NCBI RefSeq assembly: GCF_008691045.1
Contig: NZ_VMSO01000001.1
Coordinates: 1 to 64,000 of the forward strand
DNA length: 64,000 nt
Direction of reading: 5' to 3'
Source of the DNA: Mediterraneibacter catenae
GTDB taxonomy: Bacteria; Bacillota; Clostridia; Lachnospirales; Lachnospiraceae
Shown here: piece after piece, positions 8,989-17,741 of the stretch
Position numbering within the stretch: position 1 is the first letter of the stretch
How the letters are laid out: each line of letters starts with the position of its first letter
Notes under the pieces: generated by a model
What the model was told of the DNA's origin: nothing
Seen by the model: the letters and a program-made list of their open reading frames with translations, nothing else
Databases searched by the model: none
Made by a program: the position numbers and the translations under genes

Positions 8989-10191
8989 ATGCACTGTTTC
9001 AGAAAAGTAACAGACGACCTGTACTGGGTGGGAGGTAATGACCGGCGCATCGAACTTTTTGAAAATATTTTCCCACTCTCTGACGGAGTCTCATACAATT
9101 CTTATCTTCTCCTTGATGAGAAGACTGTACTTATTGATTCTGCAGATTATGCCGTTGGACGGCAGTTCCTGGAAAATGTCAAGGCTGCATTAGACGGCAG
9201 ATCTCTGGATTACCTTATCGTAAACCATATGGAGCCGGACCACTGCGCTATGATCGATGAGCTTGTGCTGCGCTATCCGGACATGCAGATCATCGGAAAT
9301 GCCAAAACATTCCCCATGATCAGCCAGTTCTTTGACTTTGATCTGGAAGGAAAGAAAGTCATCGTCAAAGAGGGAGATACATTCTCCACAGGGAAGCACA
9401 CACTTCATTTCGTCATGGCTCCGATGGTACACTGGCCGGAAGTTATGATGACATATGACGAGACGGACAAAATCCTGTTCTGTGCCGACGCTTTCGGAAC
9501 ATTTAAAGCCCTGAACGGCAATATCTTCAACGACGAAGTAGATTTTGACAGAGACTGGCTTGATGAGGCCCGCCGTTACTATACAAATATCGTCGGAAAA
9601 TACGGTATGCAGGTACAGAGCGTACTGAAGAAAGCCGCAGGCCTCGACATCCAGATGCTCTGTCCTCTCCATGGCCCCATCTGGAGAACGGACCTCGACT
9701 ATATCATCGGCAAGTATGACAAATGGAGCAGATATGAACCGGAAGAAAAAGGGGTTATGATCGCGTACGCATCCATGTATGGCAATACGGAGAATATGGC
9801 GGAGATCCTGGCAAACCTCCTTGCGGAAGAAGGCGTCAAGAATATCTGCATGCACAACATCTCCAAAACACATGTGTCCGAGCTGATCGCAGACAGCTTC
9901 AAGTACAGCCATATCGTACTGGCGGCTCCTACGTACAACAACGGTATCTATCCGCTGATGGATAACTATCTTGAGGATATGAAAGCCCTCGCCCTTAAGA
10001 ACCGCACGATCGCAGTTCTCGGAAACGGAAGCTGGGCACCGCAGAGCACGAAACTGATCAGCACAAAGATCAGCGAGATGAAAGATATGTCTCTGATGGT
10101 GGCAAATGTCACGATCAAATCTTCCGTAAAAGATGAACAGATGGAAGAATTAAAATCTCTTGCAAGACAAATCGCAGAAGAAGTGTTATAA
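8989..10191 (+). CDS. Flavodiiron protein (FprA-type A-type flavoprotein)
   Basis: This 400-residue cytosolic flavodiiron protein reduces O2 to water and/or NO to N2O, protecting an anaerobe. The N-terminal metallo-beta-lactamase domain keeps the diiron ligands: His80-x-Glu82-x-Asp84-His85 (HMEPDH), His148, Asp167 and His228. The C-terminal flavodoxin domain starts about residue 255 with the FMN phosphate loop ASMYGNTENMA. There is no rubredoxin or reductase fusion, so it needs an external electron donor. AAGGAGGA precedes the ATG. A short kinase-like gene follows 41 nt downstream, probably co-transcribed. Confidence 0.95.
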   Translation: MHCFRKVTDDLYWVGGNDRRIELFENIFPLSDGVSYNSYLLLDEKTVLIDSADYAVGRQFLENVKAALDGRSLDYLIVNHMEPDHCAMIDELVLRYPDMQIIGNAKTFPMISQFFDFDLEGKKVIVKEGDTFSTGKHTLHFVMAPMVHWPEVMMTYDETDKILFCADAFGTFKALNGNIFNDEVDFDRDWLDEARRYYTNIVGKYGMQVQSVLKKAAGLDIQMLCPLHGPIWRTDLDYIIGKYDKWSRYEPEEKGVMIAYASMYGNTENMAEILANLLAEEGVKNICMHNISKTHVSELIADSFKYSHIVLAAPTYNNGIYPLMDNYLEDMKALALKNRTIAVLGNGSWAPQSTKLISTKISEMKDMSLMVANVTIKSSVKDEQMEELKSLARQIAEEVL

Positions 10192-10232
10192 TAACAGGTA
10201 TCTCATTTTTTGAATACAAAGGAGGAGTTCTT

Positions 10233-10718
10233 ATGAAATTAGTAATCACCATGAGCCGCCGTTTCGGAACCGGTGCAAGTATCATCGCAAAAGAACTTTC
10301 CGAACAGCTTAATATTCCCGTATATGACAAGGCATATATCGAGCAGAAGCTCCATGACCACATGTATGAGAGCGAAGCGGAGGCTATACGCAAACTTGCT
10401 GAAAAGCCCTGTATCATCCTTGGGCGCTGCGCTTCCGATATCCTGAAAGACCGTTTAAATGTCCTCAATATCTTTGTATGCGCGGACAAAGAAGACCGTA
10501 TCCGCAGGATTATGGACAAGGAAAACTTAAGCTATGACGAAGCAAAGGAAAAAGTGGAGACAACTGATGAAGAAAGAGCTTCCTATTATTATGAACACAC
10601 CGGAAAGACATGGGGAGATGTGAATGATTACCACATGATCCTTGACACCTCTGAGCTTGGGGTGGAAAACTGTGCCGATATCCTGATGCACTATTTTGAG
10701 AAATGTGAGTATATCTGA
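10233..10718 (+). CDS. Cytidylate kinase-like family protein (short)
   Basis: This 161-residue protein belongs to the cytidylate-kinase-like P-loop group (AAA_26). The N-terminus MSRRFGTGAS matches the family's glycine-rich loop, followed by the IPVYDK strand and ILGRCASDIL. It is shorter than the usual ~200 residues because the middle lid-like region is reduced. Real CMP kinase activity is doubtful, and family members of this type have no settled substrate. AAAGGAGGAG lies upstream of the ATG. The gene follows the flavodiiron gene and ends before a strong hairpin terminator. Confidence 0.8.
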   Translation: MKLVITMSRRFGTGASIIAKELSEQLNIPVYDKAYIEQKLHDHMYESEAEAIRKLAEKPCIILGRCASDILKDRLNVLNIFVCADKEDRIRRIMDKENLSYDEAKEKVETTDEERASYYYEHTGKTWGDVNDYHMILDTSELGVENCADILMHYFEKCEYI

Positions 10719-10773
10719 TCCCGGATCAGGATATTTACATCTGCCAGATTATCACATCGGAAAATTTAAACCC

Positions 10774-10807
10774 AAAAGCCAGCGATCCTGTTTGACCGCT
10801 GGCTTTT
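10774..10807. terminator. Bidirectional terminator
   Basis: An 11-bp stem AAAAGCCAGCG / CGCTGGCTTTT is followed by GCATTTTTC on the plus strand. It lies between two convergent genes and can stop both. Confidence 0.85.
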
Positions 10808-10850
10808 GCATTTTTCTATATTTTTCTGTTCTTATCCGCTTAGTGCCTGT

Positions 10851-11996
10851 TTATTCCGATGCACTGTCCCCTGAATTAGTGTCATCTGCAGTGCTGCTGT
10901 CTGATGAGGTGTCTTCTGACGTATCGCTGCCGGTATCAGCGCTGCCCTCCTCTGATGACTCTTCTGTCTCTGATGTGATGATCGTCACTCCCGTATCTTC
11001 AAAGTCAACTTTATCCCAGGCTTTCTCGTCGACCTCAATCTCTGTACTGTCACGCCACTCTTCCAGAAGTGAATCGTACTGGTCCTGCCGGCGCTGCTCC
11101 ACGATTGTTTCTTTTTCCTGATCTGTCGCTTCCCGGTCAAGAAGGCTGGTGAGCTGTCCTACGTAGATACCGCTGTCTGTCTCAATGACATCTGTCACTT
11201 CGCCCTCAGTCTCAAATGCATCAACCGCGGCGATCAGATCCTCATTCGGTGTTGTACTCTCTGAGTCAAATGTAAGATCAGAAGCTGTCTGTCCGAGTTC
11301 CTCAGCAACCGTTGCGAAATCCTCGCCGCCTTTCACTCTGTCCACGAGTGACTGGGCGTCTGTCTTCAGGCTCTCTTTCTCTTCATCGGTAAGCTCTGTA
11401 GAATTACCGGAGTCATCCGTAGTTGTATATGAGAAAAAGACATATTGCATTGCTTTCTGTGCCGCTTCTTCGTCAGATACTTCCTCGTCCACGCCCTCCC
11501 TCATCTTACTGTCCATCTTTGTCTGTATCGTGGCAAGTCTGAGGAATTCTTCTACATCCTTGCGATAACCGGATACTGTTTCTTTCGCTTCATCCGTATT
11601 ATCTTCATCGAACTGTTTCGCTGCTTCAGAAATAGCATCCTCTTCCTCTTCTGTCAGCGACACGTCATATTCTTCCGCATGCTGGGCGATAAGATACATA
11701 TTCTGCAGGCTCTCCATCAGTCCGTCCTTGACTGACTCTTCGTATGTCTGATCCTCACCTGCTTCCTGTGTCCACATCGCATCACCAGTCGTGCCAAGCA
11801 TCGATGCATAATAAGTCTCATACTGTCCCTGCGTCATCCTTGCATAAAAATTGGCAAGTCCGAGTGTGATATCGTCTTCCCCCACTGTGGCAACAACTGA
11901 ATCTGTATTGATCGAGCCGCTGCATCCTGTAACAGTCATGGCAGCCAGAGCGCCTGCGGCAGTCAGAACTGCGGCCTTTTTTCCGAATCGCATCAT
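10851..11996 (-). CDS. PrsA-like peptidyl-prolyl isomerase lipoprotein
   Basis: This is a 381-residue extracellular lipoprotein of the SurA_N/PrsA foldase type. The signal peptide ends in the lipobox TVTGC. A helical chaperone-like N-terminal domain follows, then a weak parvulin (PPIC) region around residues 220-310 (GGEDFATVAEELGQ, with the SGIYVGQL strand), and an acidic Ser/Thr/Asp tail. It probably assists folding of secreted proteins. Two adjacent ATGs at 11996 and 11993 follow GAGGAGG; I take the first. It lies downstream of mfd and pth on the same strand. Isomerase activity is uncertain because the parvulin domain is divergent. Confidence 0.8.
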   Translation of the reverse strand: MMRFGKKAAVLTAAGALAAMTVTGCSGSINTDSVVATVGEDDITLGLANFYARMTQGQYETYYASMLGTTGDAMWTQEAGEDQTYEESVKDGLMESLQNMYLIAQHAEEYDVSLTEEEEDAISEAAKQFDEDNTDEAKETVSGYRKDVEEFLRLATIQTKMDSKMREGVDEEVSDEEAAQKAMQYVFFSYTTTDDSGNSTELTDEEKESLKTDAQSLVDRVKGGEDFATVAEELGQTASDLTFDSESTTPNEDLIAAVDAFETEGEVTDVIETDSGIYVGQLTSLLDREATDQEKETIVEQRRQDQYDSLLEEWRDSTEIEVDEKAWDKVDFEDTGVTIITSETEESSEEGSADTGSDTSEDTSSDSSTADDTNSGDSASE

Positions 11997-12107
11997 AAGT
12001 ATCCTCCTCTTTTCCGGGCATATAAAATATGGCATGTATACAATGCCCGCATACTGATACATTATAACGTGTTTTGAGGGAAGTAACAAGTAGGATTCAC
12101 AAATATG

Positions 12108-15100
12108 TCACGAAATCGCCAGCCCTTTTATGTCATCCAGCACCCTGCGCACCGTATCAAGCACGCTCTCCCCTGTATCTTTTCCGCTCTTGCCCAGTTT
12201 CCGGTAAAGGAAATACGGTGGCTCCTCTGTCCGGAACACAAGATCTTTTCCATAGCCCTGCAGCATTGCCGGAATCCTCTGCGGATCAATCTTTGCCTTC
12301 TCATACATAGTAAACCGGATATCTCCGCCTTTCTGCTCTACCGCCGTCACATAAGCCGAATGCGCAAGTCCTTTCAGAGATGCGATATGCAGGAGCTGCT
12401 GAACCTTCTTCGGAATGTCTCCGAAACGGTCGATCAGCTCTTCTGTCATATCATCCATCTCTTCCTCGTTCTCGATCGCGGCAATCCTCTTGTAGATATC
12501 CAGCTTCTGATACTCATTTTTAATATAAGACTCCGGAATATATGCGTCAATATTAAGATCGATGGTCGTCGTAAAGCTCTCTTCTTCTCCGCCGCCTTTA
12601 AGCTGGAGGACTGCTTCATTTAACATTTTGCAGTACATGTCATATCCCACAGCTTCCATATGACCGCTCTGGGCTTCCCCGAGCAGGTTTCCTGCGCCTC
12701 TGATCTCCAGGTCGCGCATGGCGATCTTAATACCTGATCCCAGATCTGTGAATTCCCGGATCGCAGACAGACGTTTTTCTGCCACTTCTTTTAAAAGCTT
12801 ATCCCGCCGATAGAGAAGGAATGCGTAGGCCATACGGTTAGAACGACCCACGCGCCCCCGCAGCTGATAGAGCTGGGACAAGCCGAAACGGTCCGCATCC
12901 TGAATGATCATCGTATTGGCATTAGGTATGTCCAGCCCGGTCTCTATGATCGTTGTCGAAACAAGTACGTCAATATCCCCGTTGATGAAGTCATACATAA
13001 TGTCTTCCAGCTCCCTCTCCCTCATCTGCCCGTGGGCAAAGGAGATATTCGCTGTCGGGATAAGCTGCTGAAGATGGCCGGCCACATCCGCAATATCATT
13101 TACTCTGTTATACACATAATATACCTGTCCGCCCCGGGAGAGTTCTCTCTCTATCGCCTCTCTCACCATCTCGTCATTGTATTCCATGACATAAGTCTGG
13201 ATCGGCATCCGGTCCTGTGGAGCTTCCTCCAGCACACTCATATCACGGATTCCTATCAGACTCATATGAAGAGTTCTCGGAATCGGCGTAGCCGTTAGTG
13301 TAAGAACATCTATATTCTCCCTCAGTTTTTTGATCTTCTCTTTATGGGTCACTCCGAACCGCTGCTCCTCGTCGATGATCAGAAGCCCGAGATCTTTAAA
13401 TCCTATGTCTTTTGAGAGGACACGGTGTGTTCCTATCACAATGTCCACCAGTCCTTTCTTAAGATCTTCCACTGTCTTTTTCTGTTGATAAGATGACCGG
13501 AAACGGCACAGAAGGTCGATCCGCACAGGGAAATCTTTTAACCTCTGCACAAATGTATTATAGTGCTGCTGTGCAAGAATCGTAGTTGGCACGAGATAGA
13601 CAACCTGCTTCCCTTCCTGGACAGCTTTGAACGCCGCGCGGATCGCGATCTCTGTCTTTCCGTATCCCACATCTCCGCAGATCAGACGGTCCATGATCTT
13701 TGTGCTTTCCATATCATGCTTTGTATCCTCGATAGCCTGGATCTGATCTTCCGTCTCCTCAAATGGAAACATCTCTTCAAATTCTTTCTGCCACACAGTA
13801 TCCGGTCCGTAGACAAATCCTTCTGACTGCTGTCTTGCCGCATAAAGTTCTACCAGATCTTTTGCTACAGCCTGGACTGCTTTTTTTACCTGACTCTTGG
13901 TCCTGCCCCACTGGATCGTCCCCAGTTTGTTGAGCTTCGGCTTTTTTGCATCCGCACCTGCATATTTCTGGATAAGGTCCATCTGAGCCACAGGAATATA
14001 GAGTACTCCGCTGTCAGCATAGGAGATCTTCATATAATCCTTGACCACTTTGTCCACTTCAATCTTCTCGATTCCATTGTAGACACCTATCCCGTGATTT
14101 TCATGGACGACATAGTCCCCCGGCTTCAATTCGGCAAAATCCTGAATCTTCTGGCCCTCGTATTTTTTGCGGCGTTTTTTCTTTTTCTTCCTGCCGAAGA
14201 TGTCAGATTCTGAAATGACCATGAATTTCAGCATAGGATACTCATAGCCTTCCGCCACATACCCGCAGGAGACCATGATTTCACCGGGATTCACTTCACG
14301 ATCCATATCCTCGCTGTAAAAACTGCTCAGGTCGTAATCCCGCAGATCCTCTGCAAGACGCTTAGCCCTCGTCCTTGAGCCGGACAAGAGCACCACCCTG
14401 TATCCGCTGCGTTTCAGACGTTTTAGATCACGGGTGAGCAGTTCGAAACTGTTATTGTACGGATTCACGCCCTTTGTCTGAATGCTGTACGTCTTCCGCA
14501 CCCGGAAGAGACCGCATTTTGATTCCAATGTCGTCATCGCGATCCCGGTATAGAGATTCATGGAATTTATGATATCTTTTGTCTGATACACAGTCAGTTC
14601 CTGAGCCCCGCCATCTTCCGGATCAGACTCTTGTCTTTTCTCCCTGCTGCGGAAATATTCCTCTTCCACACTCTCTGCTGTTTCCTGTAGACGCTGCGGC
14701 TCATCCAGCAGAAGTATGCTCTTTTCTTCCGGAAAATACTCCAGAAAAGAGACTGTCTCCATCCCGTCTTCCCAGTTCTCTGATGCGGGATAAATCGTAA
14801 CTGTTTCCAGATTTTCCACAGAGCGCTGACTCTCCACGTCAAAGCTTCGAAGAGAATCAATCTCATCTCCCCACAGTTCGATCCTGACCGGAAGCTCTTC
14901 CGTAAGCGGGAACACATCCATGATGCCGCCCCTCACGGCAAACTGTCCGGGCCCCTCGATCTGGCTCTCCCTCTCATATCCCATATCTGTCAGTCTCTTC
15001 TCTAATTCCGTGAGATCGATCACGTCCCCTCCCGTCAGGCTGATCCTCTGTTCTTTGAGTTTTTCCGGCCGGGCCAGTCCGTCGAGGAATGCATCCATGG

Positions 15101-15461
15101 TCGTGATCACCGTGACGTCTTTCCCCTCTTCTTTTTCGATCAGGGCGCGCAGGACTCCCATGCGCTGATCCGTGAGCAGCTTTCCTTTGATATCAGCATG
15201 GTAAAAAAGCAGATCTCTCGCCGGATACAGATACACATCCTCCGTAAAAACACGATACTCTTCGTACGCTTTTTTTGCCTTTTCTTCACTGGAAAAAGCG
15301 ATGATCCTATATTCAAAGCCATCGCCCAGAGCATACATCAGATGCGTCTTCTGCGAACCGACGCCCCCTGCGATCTGTATGATCCCGTTTTCTTTTTTCC
15401 TGTCCTTTATGATTTCCTGATAGTCTGCCAGCTCGGCAAGCGGCGCAAGTAAAGCCTGCAT
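12108..15461 (-). CDS. mfd: Transcription-repair coupling factor
   Basis: This 1117-residue DNA translocase recognises stalled RNA polymerase, pushes it off and recruits UvrA. Visible parts are the N-terminal UvrB-like module (residues 1-350), the RNA-polymerase-interacting domain (DYVVHENHGIGVYNG), RecG-like motor motifs (Walker A GDVGYGKTE, DEEQ in LIIDEEQRFGV, TATPIPRT, QLRGRVGRS) and the TRCF C-terminal domain. Length is normal for the family. The ATG follows AAGGGGAAGG. It sits between pth and the PrsA-like gene, an order common in Firmicutes. Confidence 0.98.
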   Translation of the reverse strand: MQALLAPLAELADYQEIIKDRKKENGIIQIAGGVGSQKTHLMYALGDGFEYRIIAFSSEEKAKKAYEEYRVFTEDVYLYPARDLLFYHADIKGKLLTDQRMGVLRALIEKEEGKDVTVITTMDAFLDGLARPEKLKEQRISLTGGDVIDLTELEKRLTDMGYERESQIEGPGQFAVRGGIMDVFPLTEELPVRIELWGDEIDSLRSFDVESQRSVENLETVTIYPASENWEDGMETVSFLEYFPEEKSILLLDEPQRLQETAESVEEEYFRSREKRQESDPEDGGAQELTVYQTKDIINSMNLYTGIAMTTLESKCGLFRVRKTYSIQTKGVNPYNNSFELLTRDLKRLKRSGYRVVLLSGSRTRAKRLAEDLRDYDLSSFYSEDMDREVNPGEIMVSCGYVAEGYEYPMLKFMVISESDIFGRKKKKKRRKKYEGQKIQDFAELKPGDYVVHENHGIGVYNGIEKIEVDKVVKDYMKISYADSGVLYIPVAQMDLIQKYAGADAKKPKLNKLGTIQWGRTKSQVKKAVQAVAKDLVELYAARQQSEGFVYGPDTVWQKEFEEMFPFEETEDQIQAIEDTKHDMESTKIMDRLICGDVGYGKTEIAIRAAFKAVQEGKQVVYLVPTTILAQQHYNTFVQRLKDFPVRIDLLCRFRSSYQQKKTVEDLKKGLVDIVIGTHRVLSKDIGFKDLGLLIIDEEQRFGVTHKEKIKKLRENIDVLTLTATPIPRTLHMSLIGIRDMSVLEEAPQDRMPIQTYVMEYNDEMVREAIERELSRGGQVYYVYNRVNDIADVAGHLQQLIPTANISFAHGQMRERELEDIMYDFINGDIDVLVSTTIIETGLDIPNANTMIIQDADRFGLSQLYQLRGRVGRSNRMAYAFLLYRRDKLLKEVAEKRLSAIREFTDLGSGIKIAMRDLEIRGAGNLLGEAQSGHMEAVGYDMYCKMLNEAVLQLKGGGEEESFTTTIDLNIDAYIPESYIKNEYQKLDIYKRIAAIENEEEMDDMTEELIDRFGDIPKKVQQLLHIASLKGLAHSAYVTAVEQKGGDIRFTMYEKAKIDPQRIPAMLQGYGKDLVFRTEEPPYFLYRKLGKSGKDTGESVLDTVRRVLDDIKGLAIS

Positions 15462-15508
15462 GATCCTTCCCCTTTTTTCTGCAAAACTTCCCGGTCTTCC
15501 GCCCGGAG

Positions 15509-16090
15509 TTATTTCTCTTCTTTCTTTTTGCGGTTAAATTCACTCATCGCATCTCCGATCCGTCCGGAGATGATCATGCCGACGGCGCTCACCGCATTGT
15601 CATATCCTTCATCCATCAGTTCCCGTTCTGCTTTCGAAAAATGTCCCAGCACATAATCGGCGAGATCGTATCGGGATGGCTTTTCTCCCACTCCTACCCG
15701 TATCCGCGGAAATACCTGTGTTCCGAGGCAGGCTATAATATTCTTGATGCCGTTATGTCCGCCGGCGCTCCCCTTCTCGCGGATGCGGAGCTGTCCTACT
15801 CCCAGATTGATGTCGTCATAGATGACGATCAATTCATGTTCCTCAGCGATCTTATAATAATCCACAAGGCTCCGGATGCTCTCCCCGCTCAAATTCATAT
15901 ACGTCTGGGGCTTTGCCAGGATCACCTTCTGACCTTCGATGATTCCTTTTCCCACAAAGGCTCTGTGTTTTCTGGCATCCACCGATATATTGTATTTGTC
16001 TGCAAGTCTGTCTATTACATCAAATCCTACATTATGTCTCGTACCCTCATACTGTTTGTCCGGGTTTCCAAGTCCTGCTATGATAAACAT
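15509..16090 (-). CDS. pth: Peptidyl-tRNA hydrolase
   Basis: This 193-residue enzyme cleaves peptidyl-tRNA released from stalled ribosomes. It shows the family signature GLGNPDKQYEGTRHNVGF (catalytic His in RHNVG), LAKPQTYMNLSG and the SAGGHNGIKNI segment. The start at 16090 is chosen because GGAGG lies 9 nt upstream and the protein begins directly with the first beta strand. An in-frame extension of 40 residues upstream is not family-like. It is upstream of mfd with a 47-nt gap, so the two are probably one transcript. Confidence 0.97.
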   Translation of the reverse strand: MFIIAGLGNPDKQYEGTRHNVGFDVIDRLADKYNISVDARKHRAFVGKGIIEGQKVILAKPQTYMNLSGESIRSLVDYYKIAEEHELIVIYDDINLGVGQLRIREKGSAGGHNGIKNIIACLGTQVFPRIRVGVGEKPSRYDLADYVLGHFSKAERELMDEGYDNAVSAVGMIISGRIGDAMSEFNRKKKEEK

Positions 16091-16305
16091 GTCTTTCAAC
16101 CTCCATGTCCTGTATGCATTCTGTCTGTCCGGCAGCATCCTTCCCCTTTGCCGCAGCACCGGCCGGATCTGCCGCATAGCTATTTTACAGTATCCGTTCC
16201 TCTTTGTCACGCAAAAGCCGTGAATATTTTCCCATTTTCAGTCATACACTTAATAAAAAGCGGACCGCCGTACACCGGCAGCCAATTTAATCGGGAGGTA
16301 ACTCT

Positions 16306-16740
16306 ATGGGTTCCAGAACTAAAATCGTTGTCCTGCACATGAAAGAGATCATCTACACCGCTATCTTCGCGGCACTGGCGGTTGTACTGATCGTCCTTCT
16401 TGTCATCATGTTCCGGCCGGATGAAAAAACAGATCAGGCCGACACCGGAAACCGGTACACACCCGGCATCTATACCTCAGCACTTACATTGAACAATACA
16501 AATCTTGAGGTAGAGGTATCGGTAGACGAATCCCGGATCAATTCCATCCGTTTTTCGAACCTTGATGAGACAGTGACGACCATGTTTCCTCTCATCCAGC
16601 CTGCCATAGAGGACATTGCCGAACAGATCTACGAGACGCAGTCGCTCGACGATATCACTCTGCCGGATGACACACCGTACACATCACAGATCATACTGGA
16701 TGCGATCCGTGAAGCCGTTGAAAAAGCCGCAGTCGAATAA
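16306..16740 (+). CDS. Membrane-anchored FMN_bind-like protein
   Basis: This 144-residue protein has a single N-terminal membrane helix (residues about 14-36) and an extracytoplasmic domain. The domain follows the layout of FMN_bind proteins: GIYTSALT strand, LEVEVSVDESRINSIRF, and a C-terminal YTSQIILDAIREAV helix. In true flavinylated proteins the last segment reads SGAT[YS]TS; here it is DDTPYTS, so the flavin-accepting SGAT motif is lost. It may be a non-flavinylated relative. GGGAGGTAACTC precedes the ATG. It is transcribed alone, divergently from pth. Domain call is my pattern reading. Confidence 0.6.
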   Translation: MGSRTKIVVLHMKEIIYTAIFAALAVVLIVLLVIMFRPDEKTDQADTGNRYTPGIYTSALTLNNTNLEVEVSVDESRINSIRFSNLDETVTTMFPLIQPAIEDIAEQIYETQSLDDITLPDDTPYTSQIILDAIREAVEKAAVE

Positions 16741-16751
16741 AACTGCGGCTT
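16724..16751. terminator. Hairpin at the end of the FMN_bind-like gene
   Basis: The 10-bp stem AAGCCGCAGT / ACTGCGGCTT has the stop codon in its loop. It lies between two convergent genes. The U-tract is weak on both sides. Confidence 0.6.
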
Positions 16752-16760
16752 ATCTCTATA

Positions 16761-17024
16761 CTACCCTTCTACGATCAGATATTTTCCGTCGGGAAGCGGA
16801 AATACCTCGGATGCTTCCTCCAGCTCATCTGGTCCGAGTCCGTCCACATCCACGCCCTCTTCTTCGAAATACTCCCTTACTTCTTTAAGAGAATCGACAA
16901 CGACTGCCATGCAGTCCTCAAGAAATGCCTCAGCCTCTTCCAGATTCTCTGCCACCGGTTCGTCGAATAATTTGCCCTGATCTCTCAGGAAAGTCTCTAA
17001 ACATGCTTCGCTGTACTCGCTCAT
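16761..17024 (-). CDS. Small acidic protein of unknown function
   Basis: This 87-residue, strongly acidic cytosolic protein is rich in Glu/Asp (for example EEAEAFLEDCMAVVV and EEEGVDVDGLGPDELEEA) and predicted largely helical, ending in a short beta-like DGKYLIVEG. I do not recognise a family. Its ATG overlaps the stop of the HAD phosphatase gene in an ATGA arrangement, so it is translationally coupled to that gene, and codon usage looks native. Coupling suggests a partner or accessory role for the phosphatase, but nothing in the sequence shows a function. Confidence 0.75.
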   Translation of the reverse strand: MSEYSEACLETFLRDQGKLFDEPVAENLEEAEAFLEDCMAVVVDSLKEVREYFEEEGVDVDGLGPDELEEASEVFPLPDGKYLIVEG

Positions 17025-17692
17025 ATTTTTTCACCCTTTTCTCTTACGATCTTCAATATTTCATCTGTTGTATCCACGATAAAACGCGGTTTTGCCGCCT
17101 CAAGTACACTGCGGGAGCGGAATCCCCAGGATACAAGTACTGTGTCCATACCGGCTGCATTTCCTGTTGCTCCATCCACTTCGGAGTCCCCGATATACAG
17201 TGTCTCTGCGGACTCGACTCCAAACTCATCGGCGATATAAAGCAGTGCGGCCGGATCCGGCTTTCGCGGAATACCGTCTTTCTGCCCCTGAATATGGTCA
17301 AACACATTCGCCCCGAAGATTTCCTCTACTACGTGTACCGCCTGCCGGTCCGGTTTATTTGAGAGAACACCAAGCTTCATCCCCTGCTTTTTCATGTCCT
17401 CTAACATCTCTGTGATCCCGGGATAGGGCGCCACGTGATATGTGCAATATTTGTCAAATATGCGCTGGTAGGCAGCGAATGCTTCCTCAAAGCGCGTCAG
17501 GTTCTCGTCCCCCGCTGCCCTCAGTGTCTTTTCTATCAGCACTTTTGCTCCGTTTCCTACGAATTCCCTGCACTGTCCGGAAGTAATTTCCGGCAGCCCC
17601 AGCTCTTTCATCGTCTCGTTTACCGAATAAGTGAGCGATTCCAGAGTATCTGTCAGTGTTCCGTCCAGATCAAAAACACAGGCTTTATACAT
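17021..17692 (-). CDS. HAD-superfamily phosphatase (phosphoglycolate-phosphatase-like)
   Basis: This 223-residue cytosolic hydrolase has all HAD motifs: nucleophile loop DLDGTLTDT at the N-terminus, motif II threonine/serine in LGVLSNKPD, motif III lysine around GIPRKPDP, and motif IV YIGDSEVDG. The helical cap inserted after motif I is of the Gph/beta-phosphoglucomutase type. Substrate cannot be read from sequence; phosphoglycolate is the usual annotation. A moderate GAGG site precedes the ATG. It is followed by the 4-nt-overlapping small acidic gene and preceded by sigG on the same strand. Confidence 0.9.
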   Translation of the reverse strand: MYKACVFDLDGTLTDTLESLTYSVNETMKELGLPEITSGQCREFVGNGAKVLIEKTLRAAGDENLTRFEEAFAAYQRIFDKYCTYHVAPYPGITEMLEDMKKQGMKLGVLSNKPDRQAVHVVEEIFGANVFDHIQGQKDGIPRKPDPAALLYIADEFGVESAETLYIGDSEVDGATGNAAGMDTVLVSWGFRSRSVLEAAKPRFIVDTTDEILKIVREKGEKI

Positions 17693-17741
17693 GATTTTCT
17701 ACCGTCCTCTCATACTGTCTTATCTTCTTGTATTCTTATAT

